DNA from: Blumeriella jaapii
Taxonomy: Eukaryota > Ascomycota > Leotiomycetes > Helotiales > Drepanopezizaceae
Reading direction: 5' to 3'
Assembly (NCBI GenBank): GCA_009599575.1
Contig: VWND01000001.1
Location: 1,488,001-1,552,000 of the forward strand
Length of the DNA stretch: 64,000 bases
Shown here piece after piece: positions 9,501-20,670 of the stretch. The stretch's first letter is position 1. Each line of letters begins with the position of its first letter. The notes beneath the pieces are model-generated. The model ran no database searches and was not told the origin of the DNA. It saw only the letters and a program-made list of their open reading frames with translations. Made by a program: the position numbers and the translations under genes.

Positions 9501-12500
9501 CATTTATAATAAGCTCGATTTTATAATCGTAAAGCCGGTGAAAAGCTAGCTTATTGCTGGCGGCCTTAGAAAACACGTATTCGAGGTTTTTGTATTTCGG
9601 AGAAAAAGATTCGAAAAAAGATTCGTTCGAAGTTAGCTCTGCTAAGCTGGTTAAAAGGGTCGAAATCGATATTTTATTAGTTTTGAAACGTTCGAAAAAA
9701 TTATGAAATTGGGTTTTAAAAAAAATGTTATACGTAAAATCGTTTAATATTTTATCGATTTCGTACAAAAAGGTTAAAAACATTTCAACTGCTTTTTTTC
9801 TGAAAATTAGCTTAAAAGCGTATATAATAATTTGGCAAATGAAAATTGGATAAGCAGTAGATTAAGAAATTCGTTTTCGAATTAATCGTTTGAAAGATTC
9901 AAAAGATGGCTTTTTGTTTGAATTATCGATTATATTAAGCTGAAAAGCTATCGCGGCGAGGATTTTTTTTCGGTTTTTAATATAATTGTTTTTCGTAAAA
10001 CGAAAAAGCTGTTTTAACGAAAGAAGAAAAAAAAAAAAAAAAATAATAGAAAAAGGATCGTCAGCCTAGAAAAGCGGTGGTGTGATTTTTTGTATTATTC
10101 CATTGGCGTCGCTATTGAAATTAGCACCGCGAATAAAATTCGATTTTTTCGCGTTTCGCATAGCGTCGTAAATCTGCCATAATTAATCAAGGTTTTTGTT
10201 ACGTTTTACAACGTCGTTTTGATAGCGAAATTAAATTTTTCGGAAATGCAAATAAGAAACTTTAATACAACGAGCGTAAAAAGCTATAAAAGAATAAGAT
10301 TTCGGCTAATAAAGTTTGCGTTTATTACAATTTAATAAAATTTGATATTCGGCCAATTAAGCTTTTTCTAAAATTACATTATGATTTCCGAAGTTAATAA
10401 TTAAAAAAAAAATAAACGATTGTATTCGGTTGTTAATAATAAAATTAAAAAGCGTAAAATATATAATTAAATGGCCACGAGCTTTATTATATCCTTTTAT
10501 AAGAAAAAAAGCCGGAAAAGATTAAATTAAAAGTTTTAAAAAAAAAAAAAAAAACTTAATCAGCGCCGAATCGATTAACGCATAACCGTTCGCTTTAAAA
10601 TCGGCGAGCGCTTTTACTTTGTACGAAAGGCTATTTTTAATAAATATAACGGGAATTGTTAATAAATCGCTATTAAAAAGCTTTCGAACGTCAAAATAAC
10701 GTATATCGCGTAATACGCTTAAAAAGAAGGTTTTGCTTAGGTTTAAGCGTTTCTCCGATTAGCGGAAGAGCTTTCAACTTTTTCGTATGCGTTTTGAAAA
10801 TCGTTTGGAAAAGGATTTTCGTTTTTATTATTATTATCAGAGGGCGAATCTTCGGCCGGCTCGATTTCGTTTATATCTATCAGCCTAGGAGGGCTTTTAG
10901 ATAGAACCGAAGATCGGCCCGTAAAAAGTCGTGCAAATTGGCCTTTTTGAACTTTTTGATATAAAATAAAAAACGAGCGTTATCGTTAGTCCGATCGAAA
11001 AGGAAAAACGCCAGAAGGGGCGTTTTGGCATGGAAAAAAAGAAAAAGCAGCAGAAGGCTGAGAAAAAGCTTATAAAGCATTAATAAACGATTTTCGTACG
11101 TACGATTTAATTCGTAGTACGCTTTAGTTAAGAATTTATTATTTTAATAAATAATAAACTTGATTAAAAAGCGATTCGCGTATAAAATTCGTTCAGTTAA
11201 TTAATTTTGTTTTTTTTAACGGACGGCGGTAAGCCAATTTTTGAAAGTCGTTATACGCGCTTATTTTAAATGCAGCTTTTTTCGTAAACGCTTTAGTATT
11301 TTGTCGCAAAAGGCGTTTCGAAGCTGTTTGTCAGTTCGTATTTAAGCGTTCGCTGCGAAAATAAAAAATCGCAGATAAAACCGCTAAAAGTCGTCGTACG
11401 TATTTATTACAAGTATTTTAAATTCGTTTTCGGCTTTTTAAACGTCGAAAGAATCGGCCAGGAAATCGGCGACCTTTTTTATTAATTTTTCGGAAAGTAT
11501 AAAATCGGAACGGTCCAAAATACGCGGGGTTAAAAACTTTTTTATTACGTTTTCGGTCTGATCGAATATATAATTTTTGCGAAATCGATCGTTAGCGAAG
11601 TAATCGTAATAAAGTTCGAGGTTATCGAGAATTTTAGTTTTTTAATAGCGTGCTTTGTAATTTTTATTATTATTTAATTTAAATTTAAGATTCGAAACGC
11701 GCTTTATACGAGTTAGTCGAAAGTTAGCAAATAAATAGAAATTATAGCGTTTAAAAAGCGCGCTAGGGTTTTGGCCGTTATAAGAAAATTCAAAAAGAAT
11801 TCGCGAAAAGCGTGGAAGTTGATTTGCAACGCTTGTTAATTAAAATAAAACGTTGCGAAAAGATAAAGCAGCAGATTCGCGATTGGCAGAAGCACGTTCG
11901 ATAAATTTTATTAAACGCTTTAATTAAGGGGTTTGTCGCAATCGTATAATCTTCAGAAGTTGTCGTTTACGCTTTTGCGCTTTTTTCAGTTGATTTTGCA
12001 AAAATCTTAATTAAACGCTTTTAGCGCTAGGCTATGAAAAAGTGGCAGGCGAAATAGTTGGTGTTTTATTTTTTTTTTTGTTTTTTTTTCTTCGGGAAAA
12101 AGATTGTTTTTTAAAAAAAAAAACTTCTGAAGAAGGCTGCTTTTTCGCTGATTAAAAAAAGGAAGGTTAAAGTGTAGTAGCAGAAGCTGAAAAGCTCTGC
12201 TGAAAGGGAAATCGTTGAACAAAAGCTATCTTTCGCGAAATGCGAAAATAAGCTTTTTTACGACCGGTCGATTATTTTAATATGATTCGTAAGGAATTCG
12301 AGAGAAAAAATAATTTACGCCGTCGCCAGCGTAGAAAAAAAGTTGTTAATAATATAACGATTTAATTAATCGGAAGGCTGGAAAATCAGTCAACTGGTCG
12401 CTGTGTTTATATGATATAAAAAACGAGCTTTTGGTTTTATAACAAAAATATTTATTTAGAATTAACAACTGCAAAAAGCAGAAGTTGCTAAAAAAAGAAA

Positions 12501-12540
12501 GTTTTATATATATAAATAGTTTTTATAATTAATAGAAAGA
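6556..12540 (-). mobile_element. Element D: relic of a second Ty3/gypsy family, heavily RIP-mutated
   Basis: This AT-rich block is on the minus strand. RT is recognisable at 8827-9783. A protease active site reads ALIDS near 10560-10590, with a base apparently missing after it. RNase H and integrase would lie at about 7000-8700 by order, but are too mutated to delimit. The RT differs from the A/B/C family. The outer limits are uncertain and no LTR pair was found. Confidence 0.65.
8827..9783 (-). pseudogene. Reverse transcriptase remnant of element D
   Basis: Two adjoining reading frames on the minus strand give a gypsy RT. The upstream piece (9783-9211) has LLRFCIDYRAFNNVIRKNRY and ends FTKLDIR. 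The downstream piece (9192-8827) has FRTRYGAYKCKMLLFDFINKP and the catalytic motif as YLNDIFIYS instead of YLDD. The Asp-to-Asn change is what G-to-A mutation gives. The enzyme is dead. Confidence 0.8.
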
Positions 12541-12555
12541 TCCATCAGAAGACCA

Positions 12556-12611
12556 GGGAGCTTGCAGCTATACGTAGTTGCCGGGGAGCTTGCAGCTATA
12601 CGTAGTTGCTG
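12556..12611 (+). repeat. Two direct copies of a 28-bp unit
   Basis: Units at 12556-12583 and 12584-12611 differ at one base. Each contains the near-palindrome GCAGCTATACGTAGTTGC. Their GC content is far above the flanking RIP sequence, and they sit just before the truncated start of element C. Confidence 0.85.
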
Positions 12612-12647
12612 GGGTGACACGAGAGGTGGCAACAGAGTGAATCGTCA

Positions 12648-15600
12648 TATTATCAACGACGAAACGAAAAATAATAAACGACGAGACGAACGCAAAAAAA
12701 AAAAAAAAAAAAAGATTTATATTTACGATTAAAATTTAAAAGCTAAAACAAATATATATCGTTTTCGATTCGAATATACGTTATAAAAAAAAAAACGAAA
12801 GCGAAAAAACGATAATTTTAATAAAATCTTTTGGAATCCTAAAATTTTTAACGATTTTTTTTATTTTTCGAAATGCAATCGCTGCTAAAAGAAAAAGCAT
12901 CGTATAGCTAATTATTTAAAAATCGAATATTATAAATGCAATAAAAAAGAATATATAACTTTAAATTGTTTCGAAACTAACAAATTTAAAAATTCGGAAA
13001 AAGTTTTCGTTCGATTTTAATTTCGTCGCTGCTAATAAAATCGAGCGAAAAAGAAAAGCAGAAAATAATAATTTTAGTCGAAATTAAAAGAATTAAAAGC
13101 GAAATTCGTACGGAACGAGCTTTTATCGATTGCGGCGCGGAAAAAAATTACGTAATTCAAAAGTTATTAGTTAAATATAAATAGAAATTAATTTAAAAAC
13201 GTATTAATTTATTTACGGTTAAAAAAAAAGAAATAATTATTTACGGCACGCATACGCAATTTATTCGCGCTATTAATAATTATGAAATAATTAAAAAAAT
13301 ATAAAACGATTTCGTAGCTTACGATATAAATATTCCAGGGGTTTTATTTATTTTAGGATTTTTTTGATTGCGAAATATCGACCCCGCTATAAGCTTTCGA
13401 GCTAAATCGTGGCGATATTTAATCGAACGTTTACAATTTAATTTCGTTATAATCAAACGTTTTAAAAAGAAATCCAGAAGGAAGCAAGCGTTTTGTATCG
13501 TTTTAAAAAAAGCTATTAAAAAACAGCATTAATTACTTTTTAAATACGACGATTACGCCGACGTATTCGACGATACCGCCGCGGTTATCCTAGTTTTTTA
13601 TTATTTTATAAAACATCGAATAAATTTCGCGGAAAAAAAAATCTTTTTTAAAAATCAATCTATTTTTTGTCGAAATCTGAACTTATCGAATTGCGCGAAT
13701 ATTTCGATTCGAGCTTAGAAAAAGGCTGGATAAAAAGGTTTATTAGCTTTGCCGGCGCATCGGTAATATTTATACCGAAAAAAGACGGAAGTTTACGATT
13801 ATGCGTCGATTATAAGGGTTTAAACGCAATTACGGTTAAAAATCGAACTTTTTTATTTTTTATAAGCGAAACTTTGGATCGTTTGAAAAAAGCTAAAATA
13901 TTTATTAAATTAAATTTTATTTAGGCGTATTATCGCTTTCGAATAAAGGAAGGAAATAAATAGAAAATTGCGTTTCGCATTCGTTACGGATATTTCGAAT
14001 ATTACGTATTATTTTTCGGCTTTTCGAACGCATCAGCAATTTTTTAAGCGTATATTAATTAAGCTTTAGTCGGTTTAGTAAATATTACGTATATAATTTA
14101 TTTCGACGATATTTTAATATTTTCCGAAAATTCCGACGATTATATAAACGCGGTAAAAAAAGTTTTCGAAAAATTTCGTATTAATAAATTTTACGAAAAT
14201 CTGAAAAAATATGCTTTCGATACGAATACGATTAAGTTTTTAGGCTTCGTCGTTATTTCTACGGAAATTAAAATAGATCCAAAAAAAATGGATAGTATTC
14301 GGAAATAGCCTTTTTTTATTACGTAGCGAAATATTTAAATATTTTTGGGTTTTATTAATTTTTATAAACGTTTTATTAAAAATTACGCTAAGCTTTGCCG
14401 ATTTATTATAAATTTTTTAAAAAGAATACAACGAAGAAAAATATCGGGCTTTTTTCGTTTTTTATTCGAAGCGAAGCTCGCTTTTTTATTTTTAAAAAAA
14501 AAGTTTTGCTAAGTATCGATTTTACGCTATTTCGATTTTCGATTAAAAATTTAAATCGAAACAAACGCTTCGAAATTCGCTATAAGCGAAATATTATTTT
14601 AATTATTCGAGGAAAATACGGGGGCACGTTGGTATTTTATCGTATATTATTCGAAAAAGCTTTTTTTTATAAAACAAAAATACGAGGTTTACGACGCTAA
14701 GCTAATGGCTATAATTTACGTTTTTAAATAATAAAGCTAATATTTACGTGGCGCTTCCGACGTTATTATTATACGTATAAATTATTATAATCTGAAATAC
14801 TTTTTTACGAAAAAACGTTTAAACGGACGTTAAGCGAAATGGGCCGACGAGCTAGCTAAATACGATTTTGCAATCGAATATAAAACAAAAGTTTTTAATT
14901 CGGCGAATGGTTTTTTCCGCCGGTCAGATTTAAAAAAAAATTTAAAAAAAAATAACGAGCAGTTGCTTACGCTGCATCGTAAGCTAAAATTAGTTTATTT
15001 AAGAAATTTTAAAATATTTTTCGCAATAGAAATACGCTTAAAATCGAAGTATAGATTATTTCGCGCCGATAAGTATTCGAAGCTTTTATTAACGGAATTA
15101 AAAGGTAAAAAACAAGCGGAAAAAAGCTAAATAAAAGGCTTTTTCGCCGAACTGTTTTTTGCTAATATTATTAATTGCAAATAATATATATTACGAAGCG
15201 TAGCCGCTGTATTGCTATAATTCGAAACGGCTAATAACGAATTAACAAAACCGATTTATAAAACTATTTTTGAATTGCAAAAATTTGATTTTTTTGTATT
15301 ATAAAAAACGTACGAGTCGACTTCGTAAAGCAATCGAGCCGGATTCGAAAAATATTAGTATATAAGCTAAAATAGATTATTACGTTACAAAAAACGTGCG
15401 TATATTTCGAATAAAAGCGTTATTAAAAACGAAATATTAAAAATTAATTACGACGATCCGACCGCCGGCTATTAGAGTTTTCGGCGAACGTTAGAATTGG
15501 TCGAAAAAAAGTATTTCTGGTTTGGTTTACGAAGCGACGTAAAACGTTACGTTAATACGTATAAAGAATATTAAAAAAGCAAGCTTAAAAAGCATCGATT

Positions 15601-16690
15601 TTATAGCGAATTAACCTTTTTTTCGATTTTTACGAAACTTTGGAAAAAAATAATTATAAATTTTATTACGGATTTATTTTTTAGCAAAAAACGAAATCGT
15701 ATTTACGATTCGATATTCGTTATAATAAATCGATATACGAAGCTGTCGAAATATATACCGATACAAAAAACGATTTTAGCTTTAGATTTGGCTGAAATAT
15801 TTATATAACACGTTTATAAAAATTTTGGCTGTTTTAAAAAAATTATTATAAATAAAAGGTCAGTTTTTATTAATAAATTTTGGTTTTTAATAATATTTTA
15901 TTTATAAATACGACGTCGATTAAATATCGCTTTTTATTTTTAAACCGATGGCCAAACGAAACGTTAAAATTAAATTTTAGAATTTTATTTTCGTACGTAT
16001 TACGATTATCGATAAAACGATTAGGCTACGAAGCTTGCTTTAGCCGAGTTTACGTATAATAATTCGATATACGCTTTTACGGGTTTTACTTTTTTTCGCA
16101 TATTATACGGCTTTTATTCAGAATTTAATAGCAACGTCGAAAGCGACGTCGTAGAAAAGGGGGTATCGTTAGCGGAAAAACGAATTAAAATATTGCAAAA
16201 AGAAAAAAAAGTATTTAATAAAAAGCTAAAAAAAGCCAACGCGAATTATAAAAGGTTTTACGACGCTAAATACAAAAAGATTAGATTTTAAATAAACGAT
16301 AAAATATTATTATCGATTAAAAACCTTCGATAGCTGCGATTTTTTCGAAAGCTTTTAAATAAATATTTAAAACTTTTTAAAATTAAACGAATTATATACG
16401 AATACGGCCAAGTTTATTAATTCGAGCTTTTTTTTTAATATCGTATTTACGATATTTTTTACGTTTTTTTATTAAAATTTTAGCAGGATCGGAACGATAC
16501 CGAGCCGAAAAATAATATAATAAAATTTTAAAAATCCGAAAAATACAAGATCAAATTAATATAAGCTTATAAAAATATAAAAAAAAGCCGATATTATTTG
16601 GTACGATAGAAAAGCTATTTATTAAGCGAAAACTTTTAAAAGCCAGAAAACCATTTTACGAACGCAAAAAAAGTTGTAAAAAAATATTTA
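12648..16690 (+). pseudogene. pol: gag-pol remnant of element C
   Basis: In order: gag C-terminal half with degraded zinc knuckles (12648-13015), protease (about 13070-13540), and RT (about 13660-14350) with CVDYKGLNAITVKNR and a retained YFDDILIFS catalytic motif. RNase H follows (about 14400-14700), then integrase zinc finger and core (about 15430-16110) with a DFITDL-like start and a TDGQT-like end. A chromodomain-like stretch (about 16510-16660) reads YLVR.KSY..SEN, where RIP stops replace Trp. The chromodomain places the family in the chromoviruses. Stops are present throughout. Confidence 0.8.
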
Positions 16691-17936
16691 AAAAATACGA
16701 TAAATAATAGCAACGAAGCAGTAACGAATGCGCGCCGTAAAGGTAAAAAAAAAAAAAAACCAAAAATATTTAAAAAATCTTAGAACCGCCGCTAAGCTAA
16801 TTTATTTTTATTATTATTATTTTTTTTTTTATCGTTATCGCTATTTTTTTTAGATTTAAAAGCAGCGGCAGGCTAAAAAGAATTAATATTAAATAAATTC
16901 GCAAAGTATTCGATTTATTTCAATTAAGATTTTTACGATAGCCGTAATCGAATTCTGAATTGCAGCTACGATATTTTCGTAAAAATTCAAAATTTAATTT
17001 AATTAGTCAGAATAAATCCGAGCGACGTTTTCGAAACGTCGGAAAATACGTTTTATATTGGCGTCGTTAAATAAAAGGGCCGGCGCAGCCAAAGCTTTTA
17101 AAACAATAGCAGCCGCTAAATCGGCAAAAACGGGCGCAGCAGCAGCAGCGGCAGCGGCAATCCGAACCGCGGCGCGATTCGCACGATTTTCGATTATTAT
17201 AAAAGCCGAAGCGTTATTTTTTTTTAAACGATTTATATAAGCGTCGTAAATAATAAAATCGATAAAAGTTTTAGCAAAAGCTTTGGCTTCGGCAGCAGAA
17301 AAAAAAAAAGCGGCAGCGGCTATAGCAGCATCGAAACGATTTATAAAATCGTTAAGGCCCGCGAAAAAAGTTTGCGCTTCGATAGCGCGTGCGGCAGGAA
17401 TTTGTAATTAATTAAAAGCGAATCCGAATAAAAATTTAAAAAATTTACAAAAAAGTATTAAATATGCGAAGCTTTGCAGCGGTTGCATTTTACGTTAAAA
17501 AGCTCGAAAACGCAAAAAAGCAAAAAGTCCGTTGTAATACTTTTACGTAAAATTAAACGGGCGCACCGAAAGCAAATAAAAGTTAAAAGCATTTTAAAAG
17601 TTCGCGGCGAACGCGGCGAAAAGCAATTGATTAAAATAAAAAAAAGCTGACGAGAAAATAAAAAAAAAAAAAGAAAAAGTTAAGCAGGAAAATAGCGGCT
17701 ATTTTAAAAAAAAAAGCTTTTTCAAACGAAAATACGAGCGCTACCGAAAACAAAAAAAACAAAACAGCAAAACAGCTATAATTCACGATTAAAAACGGAA
17801 AAAACAGCTATAATTTACGACCGAAAGCGAAAAAAACCGTATATTATTTCGAAGGCGTAACGCACGTTATATACGGAAGCATACGCATAAAAAAATTAAT
17901 CGCTTTTGAAAACCAAAGGCTTAAAGAGGGAAGTAA
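16691..17936 (+). other. Unexplained 1.25-kb segment between chromodomain and 3' LTR of element C
   Basis: No known domain is recognised. It holds GCN-rich patches (about 17120-17170 and 17290-17330) and RIP-type AT enrichment. A short Ala-rich open frame (17058-17240) has no other support. It may be a further coding region of the element or a 3' untranslated region. Confidence 0.4.
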
Positions 17937-18349
17937 TATTAGAAATCAATATCACGTGTATAAGTCAGATAATCCGCCAAGGCCTTTTGCTTTTTATTAA
18001 TTTTCGAATAGCACTTTCTGCGAATAGGCCGTAAGGGCCGGATAATATTATAAGGGCTGGAAATAATATTTAAATAAAACATTTTATAAAAGTAATTGTT
18101 AAAAAACCAATTATTAGAATTATATTAAAAAAGATAAAAAAAGATCGGGATAGGAGCTGGAAAAGCATATTAAATAAAGTTCGCTTGGTTTCCTGGGAAA
18201 TACTTTTTTCGAGGGTTCCACCCTTTTTTTTGTATTTATACACGCCTTCTACTAGAGATATAAAAGGTAGAAATCAGTCTGATTATTAATCCAACCTTAT
18301 TTGAGCTCTATTGTTTGAACTAGTGTTTCCCTGCTTTTCAATTCTTACA
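17937..18349 (+). repeat. 3' LTR of element C (413 bp)
   Basis: It begins tattagaaatc, which is TGTCAGGAACC after C-to-T/G-to-A change, and ends attcttaca. It has the same length as the two other LTRs. The boundary with ordinary DNA is at 18349/18350. Confidence 0.88.
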
Positions 18350-18940
18350 GGTATATGGCGGCTGTAAAAAGTCACTGTCCGGAACACACGCGCAACTTCA
18401 TGTGTCCACGTACTGTACTTACACCAATCCGCTTCGTAGTATGTATCACGACGAGATGTTCCGAGCCTTAGCGTAGCGTAGACGGATGTCAGAGGGTATA
18501 GGTATAGCAAGAGTCCCCTCCCCGTCTCTTATGTACGGACACGCTGGCGTCCTAGCCTGAGGGGGAGATGGAGAGGGGTGGTCTTGAGATGTTTCGCTGC
18601 TGTCCTCTTGAGTGCGAACAAGGTTCGCGAATGTGTACTACGTATGCATTGCCTCCCCTCGCTGTGTCATCTCCGCCGTGAGCCTCTGGCCCCCATTAGA
18701 GTAGACCGTAAGTTTGAATAACTCGTATCACTTGAAGAGCGCATACCAGCAGCCAAAAGAAAGTTGTTGAATGTCGTGACTTTAATTTCAGGTGGGTCGG
18801 CTCCATTGCCAGCCATGCTATTTTTTCAACATACACCTTTAAGACCCAAGCAAGTTCCACGCCCGAAAACCGACATCATGTCTCGCAACTTCTCCCCCAC
18901 CCTACGCACGACCAGACCAGACCGAGTCCCTCCTCTCCAT
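18350..18940. other. Intergenic DNA next to the transposon island
   Basis: Normal base composition. I see no gene, RNA or repeat here that I can support. Confidence 0.5.
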
Positions 18941-19540
18941 CTAAGCCTCGGCCTTGATGGCGTACTTTCGTTGCGGGAAATGGGTGGCGCGCTTCTTCGT
19001 CTTCTCCAGGGTCTGCGATTGCTCGTGCTTCGATAGGCGTCTGCGGATGGCGCGCGTCTGCTTGGGGCGGAGGTCGAGGGGCAGGTACTTCTTGTTCTTG
19101 TAGAACAGGCGGAGTTGCGAGCGTTGGTTGGCGTTGATGACTGTGAGGACCTTGGCGATTGACTTGCGGAGGTCGTGGCTGGTAGAGGCACACACGTTAG
19201 CTGGCTGCTCTCTCCTCTCCCCCACGATGTGTGATGGGTGCGGGGGCAAGTTTTCGAGGCGCATGTTCGAGACGCTTGACCAATGTGTCGTACTGGGCTG
19301 GACTCGATACTCGAACGAGAAGAGGTTTCAGGGTACGCACATCTTTGTGAGCTTGGAAGCTGATCCTCCGGCAATCTTCTGTGTGCGCAGTTGACCGAGC
19401 TCGGTCTTCAACTCGCCCAGCTGCTTCGAGAGGTCGGCCTTGCTCTTCGACCAGAGCTGGGTCGTCTTAACCTTTGCGGAGGACTGTCACAGATTAGCCC
19501 TGCGGTTCGTATACCCGCCGGAAGCGCGGGACCTTACCAT
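18941..19540 (-). CDS. RPL35: 60S ribosomal protein L35 (uL29)
   Basis: A structural protein of the large ribosomal subunit near the exit tunnel. Three exons, 19538-19540, 19341-19483 and 18941-19178, give 127 residues, the usual size. The first exon is only the ATG, followed directly by GTAAGG, a common layout in fungal ribosomal protein genes. The protein starts [16 protein letters not shown] and contains [20 protein letters not shown] and the basic [20 protein letters not shown] segment typical of L35. The phase is kept across both introns. The gene is divergent from GOS1, sharing 227 bp that includes CACGTG near 19650. Confidence 0.95.
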
Positions 19541-19767
19541 CGTGAAGATTTTGTTGTGGGGTTGTCGATTGCGAAAATGTCGTTAGATTTTCAATTCCAC
19601 CTTGGAGGTCAGATTATGTGGGCGTAAGCGAGAACTAGAAATTCGTCACGTGGTAGGTGACCGGCGGGCGGCGAAACGATGATGCGGCTCCACCCTTGAA
19701 GCTTGTCAACTGTCAAGGCTGACCTAGATACTACTGCTACCTACCAACGACAACACTTCCGAATACA

Positions 19768-20445
19768 ATGTCTTCTACGGGAACAGGCTGGGCCCAGCTG
19801 CGGCAGCAAGCTAGGTCGCTAGAAGCCCAGGTAATTTGGAGCAACCCGATAGACAAGGGTTGCTGAACTGAGAACAGTGCAGACAGAAACACTGTTCCAC
19901 ACCTATTCACAATTCGCCGCGGCCCCAAATATACCCGCGAAACCATCAGAAGATGAACGTCAAACAGAGGTCAAGCTACAGGATCTATTAGAAAAGGTAC
20001 ACCAGGCTGTTTAAAATCCACGGACCGAGCTCATAGCATGCAGCGCGAAACACTAAACGGCCAACTCTCCCGACTCCTCGATTCAGAAGCAACTCTCACA
20101 GCCTCAGCTCTCAAGCAAAACAATCTGTCCCGACACCGAGAAGTGCTTCAGGAACACCGGCGGGAGCTTTCGAGGCTGAAAGCCCAGATCCAAGATGCTC
20201 GGAACCGCGCGAACCTGCTCTCGAATGTCCGGAGCGACATCGACGCCTACCACTCCAACAACCCAGAGGCGGCCGAGGCAGATTACATGCTGGACGAAAG
20301 GGGTCGCATAGACAACAGTCACAACATGGCAGACAGCGTGTTGAGCCAAGCGTACGCCGTGAACGAGCAATTTGGGATGCAGAGGGAGACATTGGCGAGC
20401 ATTAATCGCAGAATCACGGAGCGGCGGCGCAGGTTCCGGGACTGA
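19768..20445 (+). CDS. GOS1: Golgi SNARE GOS1 (GOSR1 family), C-terminal frameshift
   Basis: A Qb-type v-SNARE for intra-Golgi and ER-Golgi fusion. Exons 19768-19830, 19883-19996 and 20044-20445 are in phase. The last intron uses the AG at 20042-20043, giving LLEKRETLNGQL. Residues from RLLDSEATLTASALKQNN to LASINRRIT match the family. The annotated frame then ends RERRRRFRD-like after 192 residues with no membrane anchor. One base out of frame, from about 20419 to a stop at 20544-20546, the sequence reads GAAAQVPGLNSLIGRI and then a hydrophobic tail IIMGSFIAFCFLAFVYFM. One base appears to be missing from a G run at 20418-20419, either a true mutation or a sequencing error. Confidence 0.92.
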
Positions 20446-20670
20446 ATAGCCTGATAGGCAGGATATCGGCGAAGAAGAGGAGAGATGGGATCATCATGGG
20501 AAGCTTCATTGCTTTCTGTTTCTTAGCGTTTGTCTATTTTATGTAAAAGCAGCAGCAACGCTGCTTTATGGTTGCGTTCAGAGCGGGCGTTGGGTGCGGG
20601 CCGGCTGATTAGTCAAATATGCCTTTCTATTACACAAGTATGGTACAGTTATGGGTATATCCGATCAATT

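Larger units (their letters stand above)
12648..18349 (+). mobile_element. Element C: 5'-truncated, RIP-degraded copy of the A/B retrotransposon
   Basis: It runs on the plus strand. Similarity to element A starts inside gag at about 12648 and continues through protease, RT, RNase H, integrase and chromodomain to a 3' LTR at 17937-18349. No 5' LTR or gag start is present. The LTR end at 18349 is also the edge of the AT-rich island. This is the only copy in the window that shows the whole pol order. Confidence 0.88.

Noticed and set aside
17058..17240. Ala-rich 60-codon frame in element C
   Set aside because: GCN-rich patch inside RIP sequence. No other evidence of a gene.
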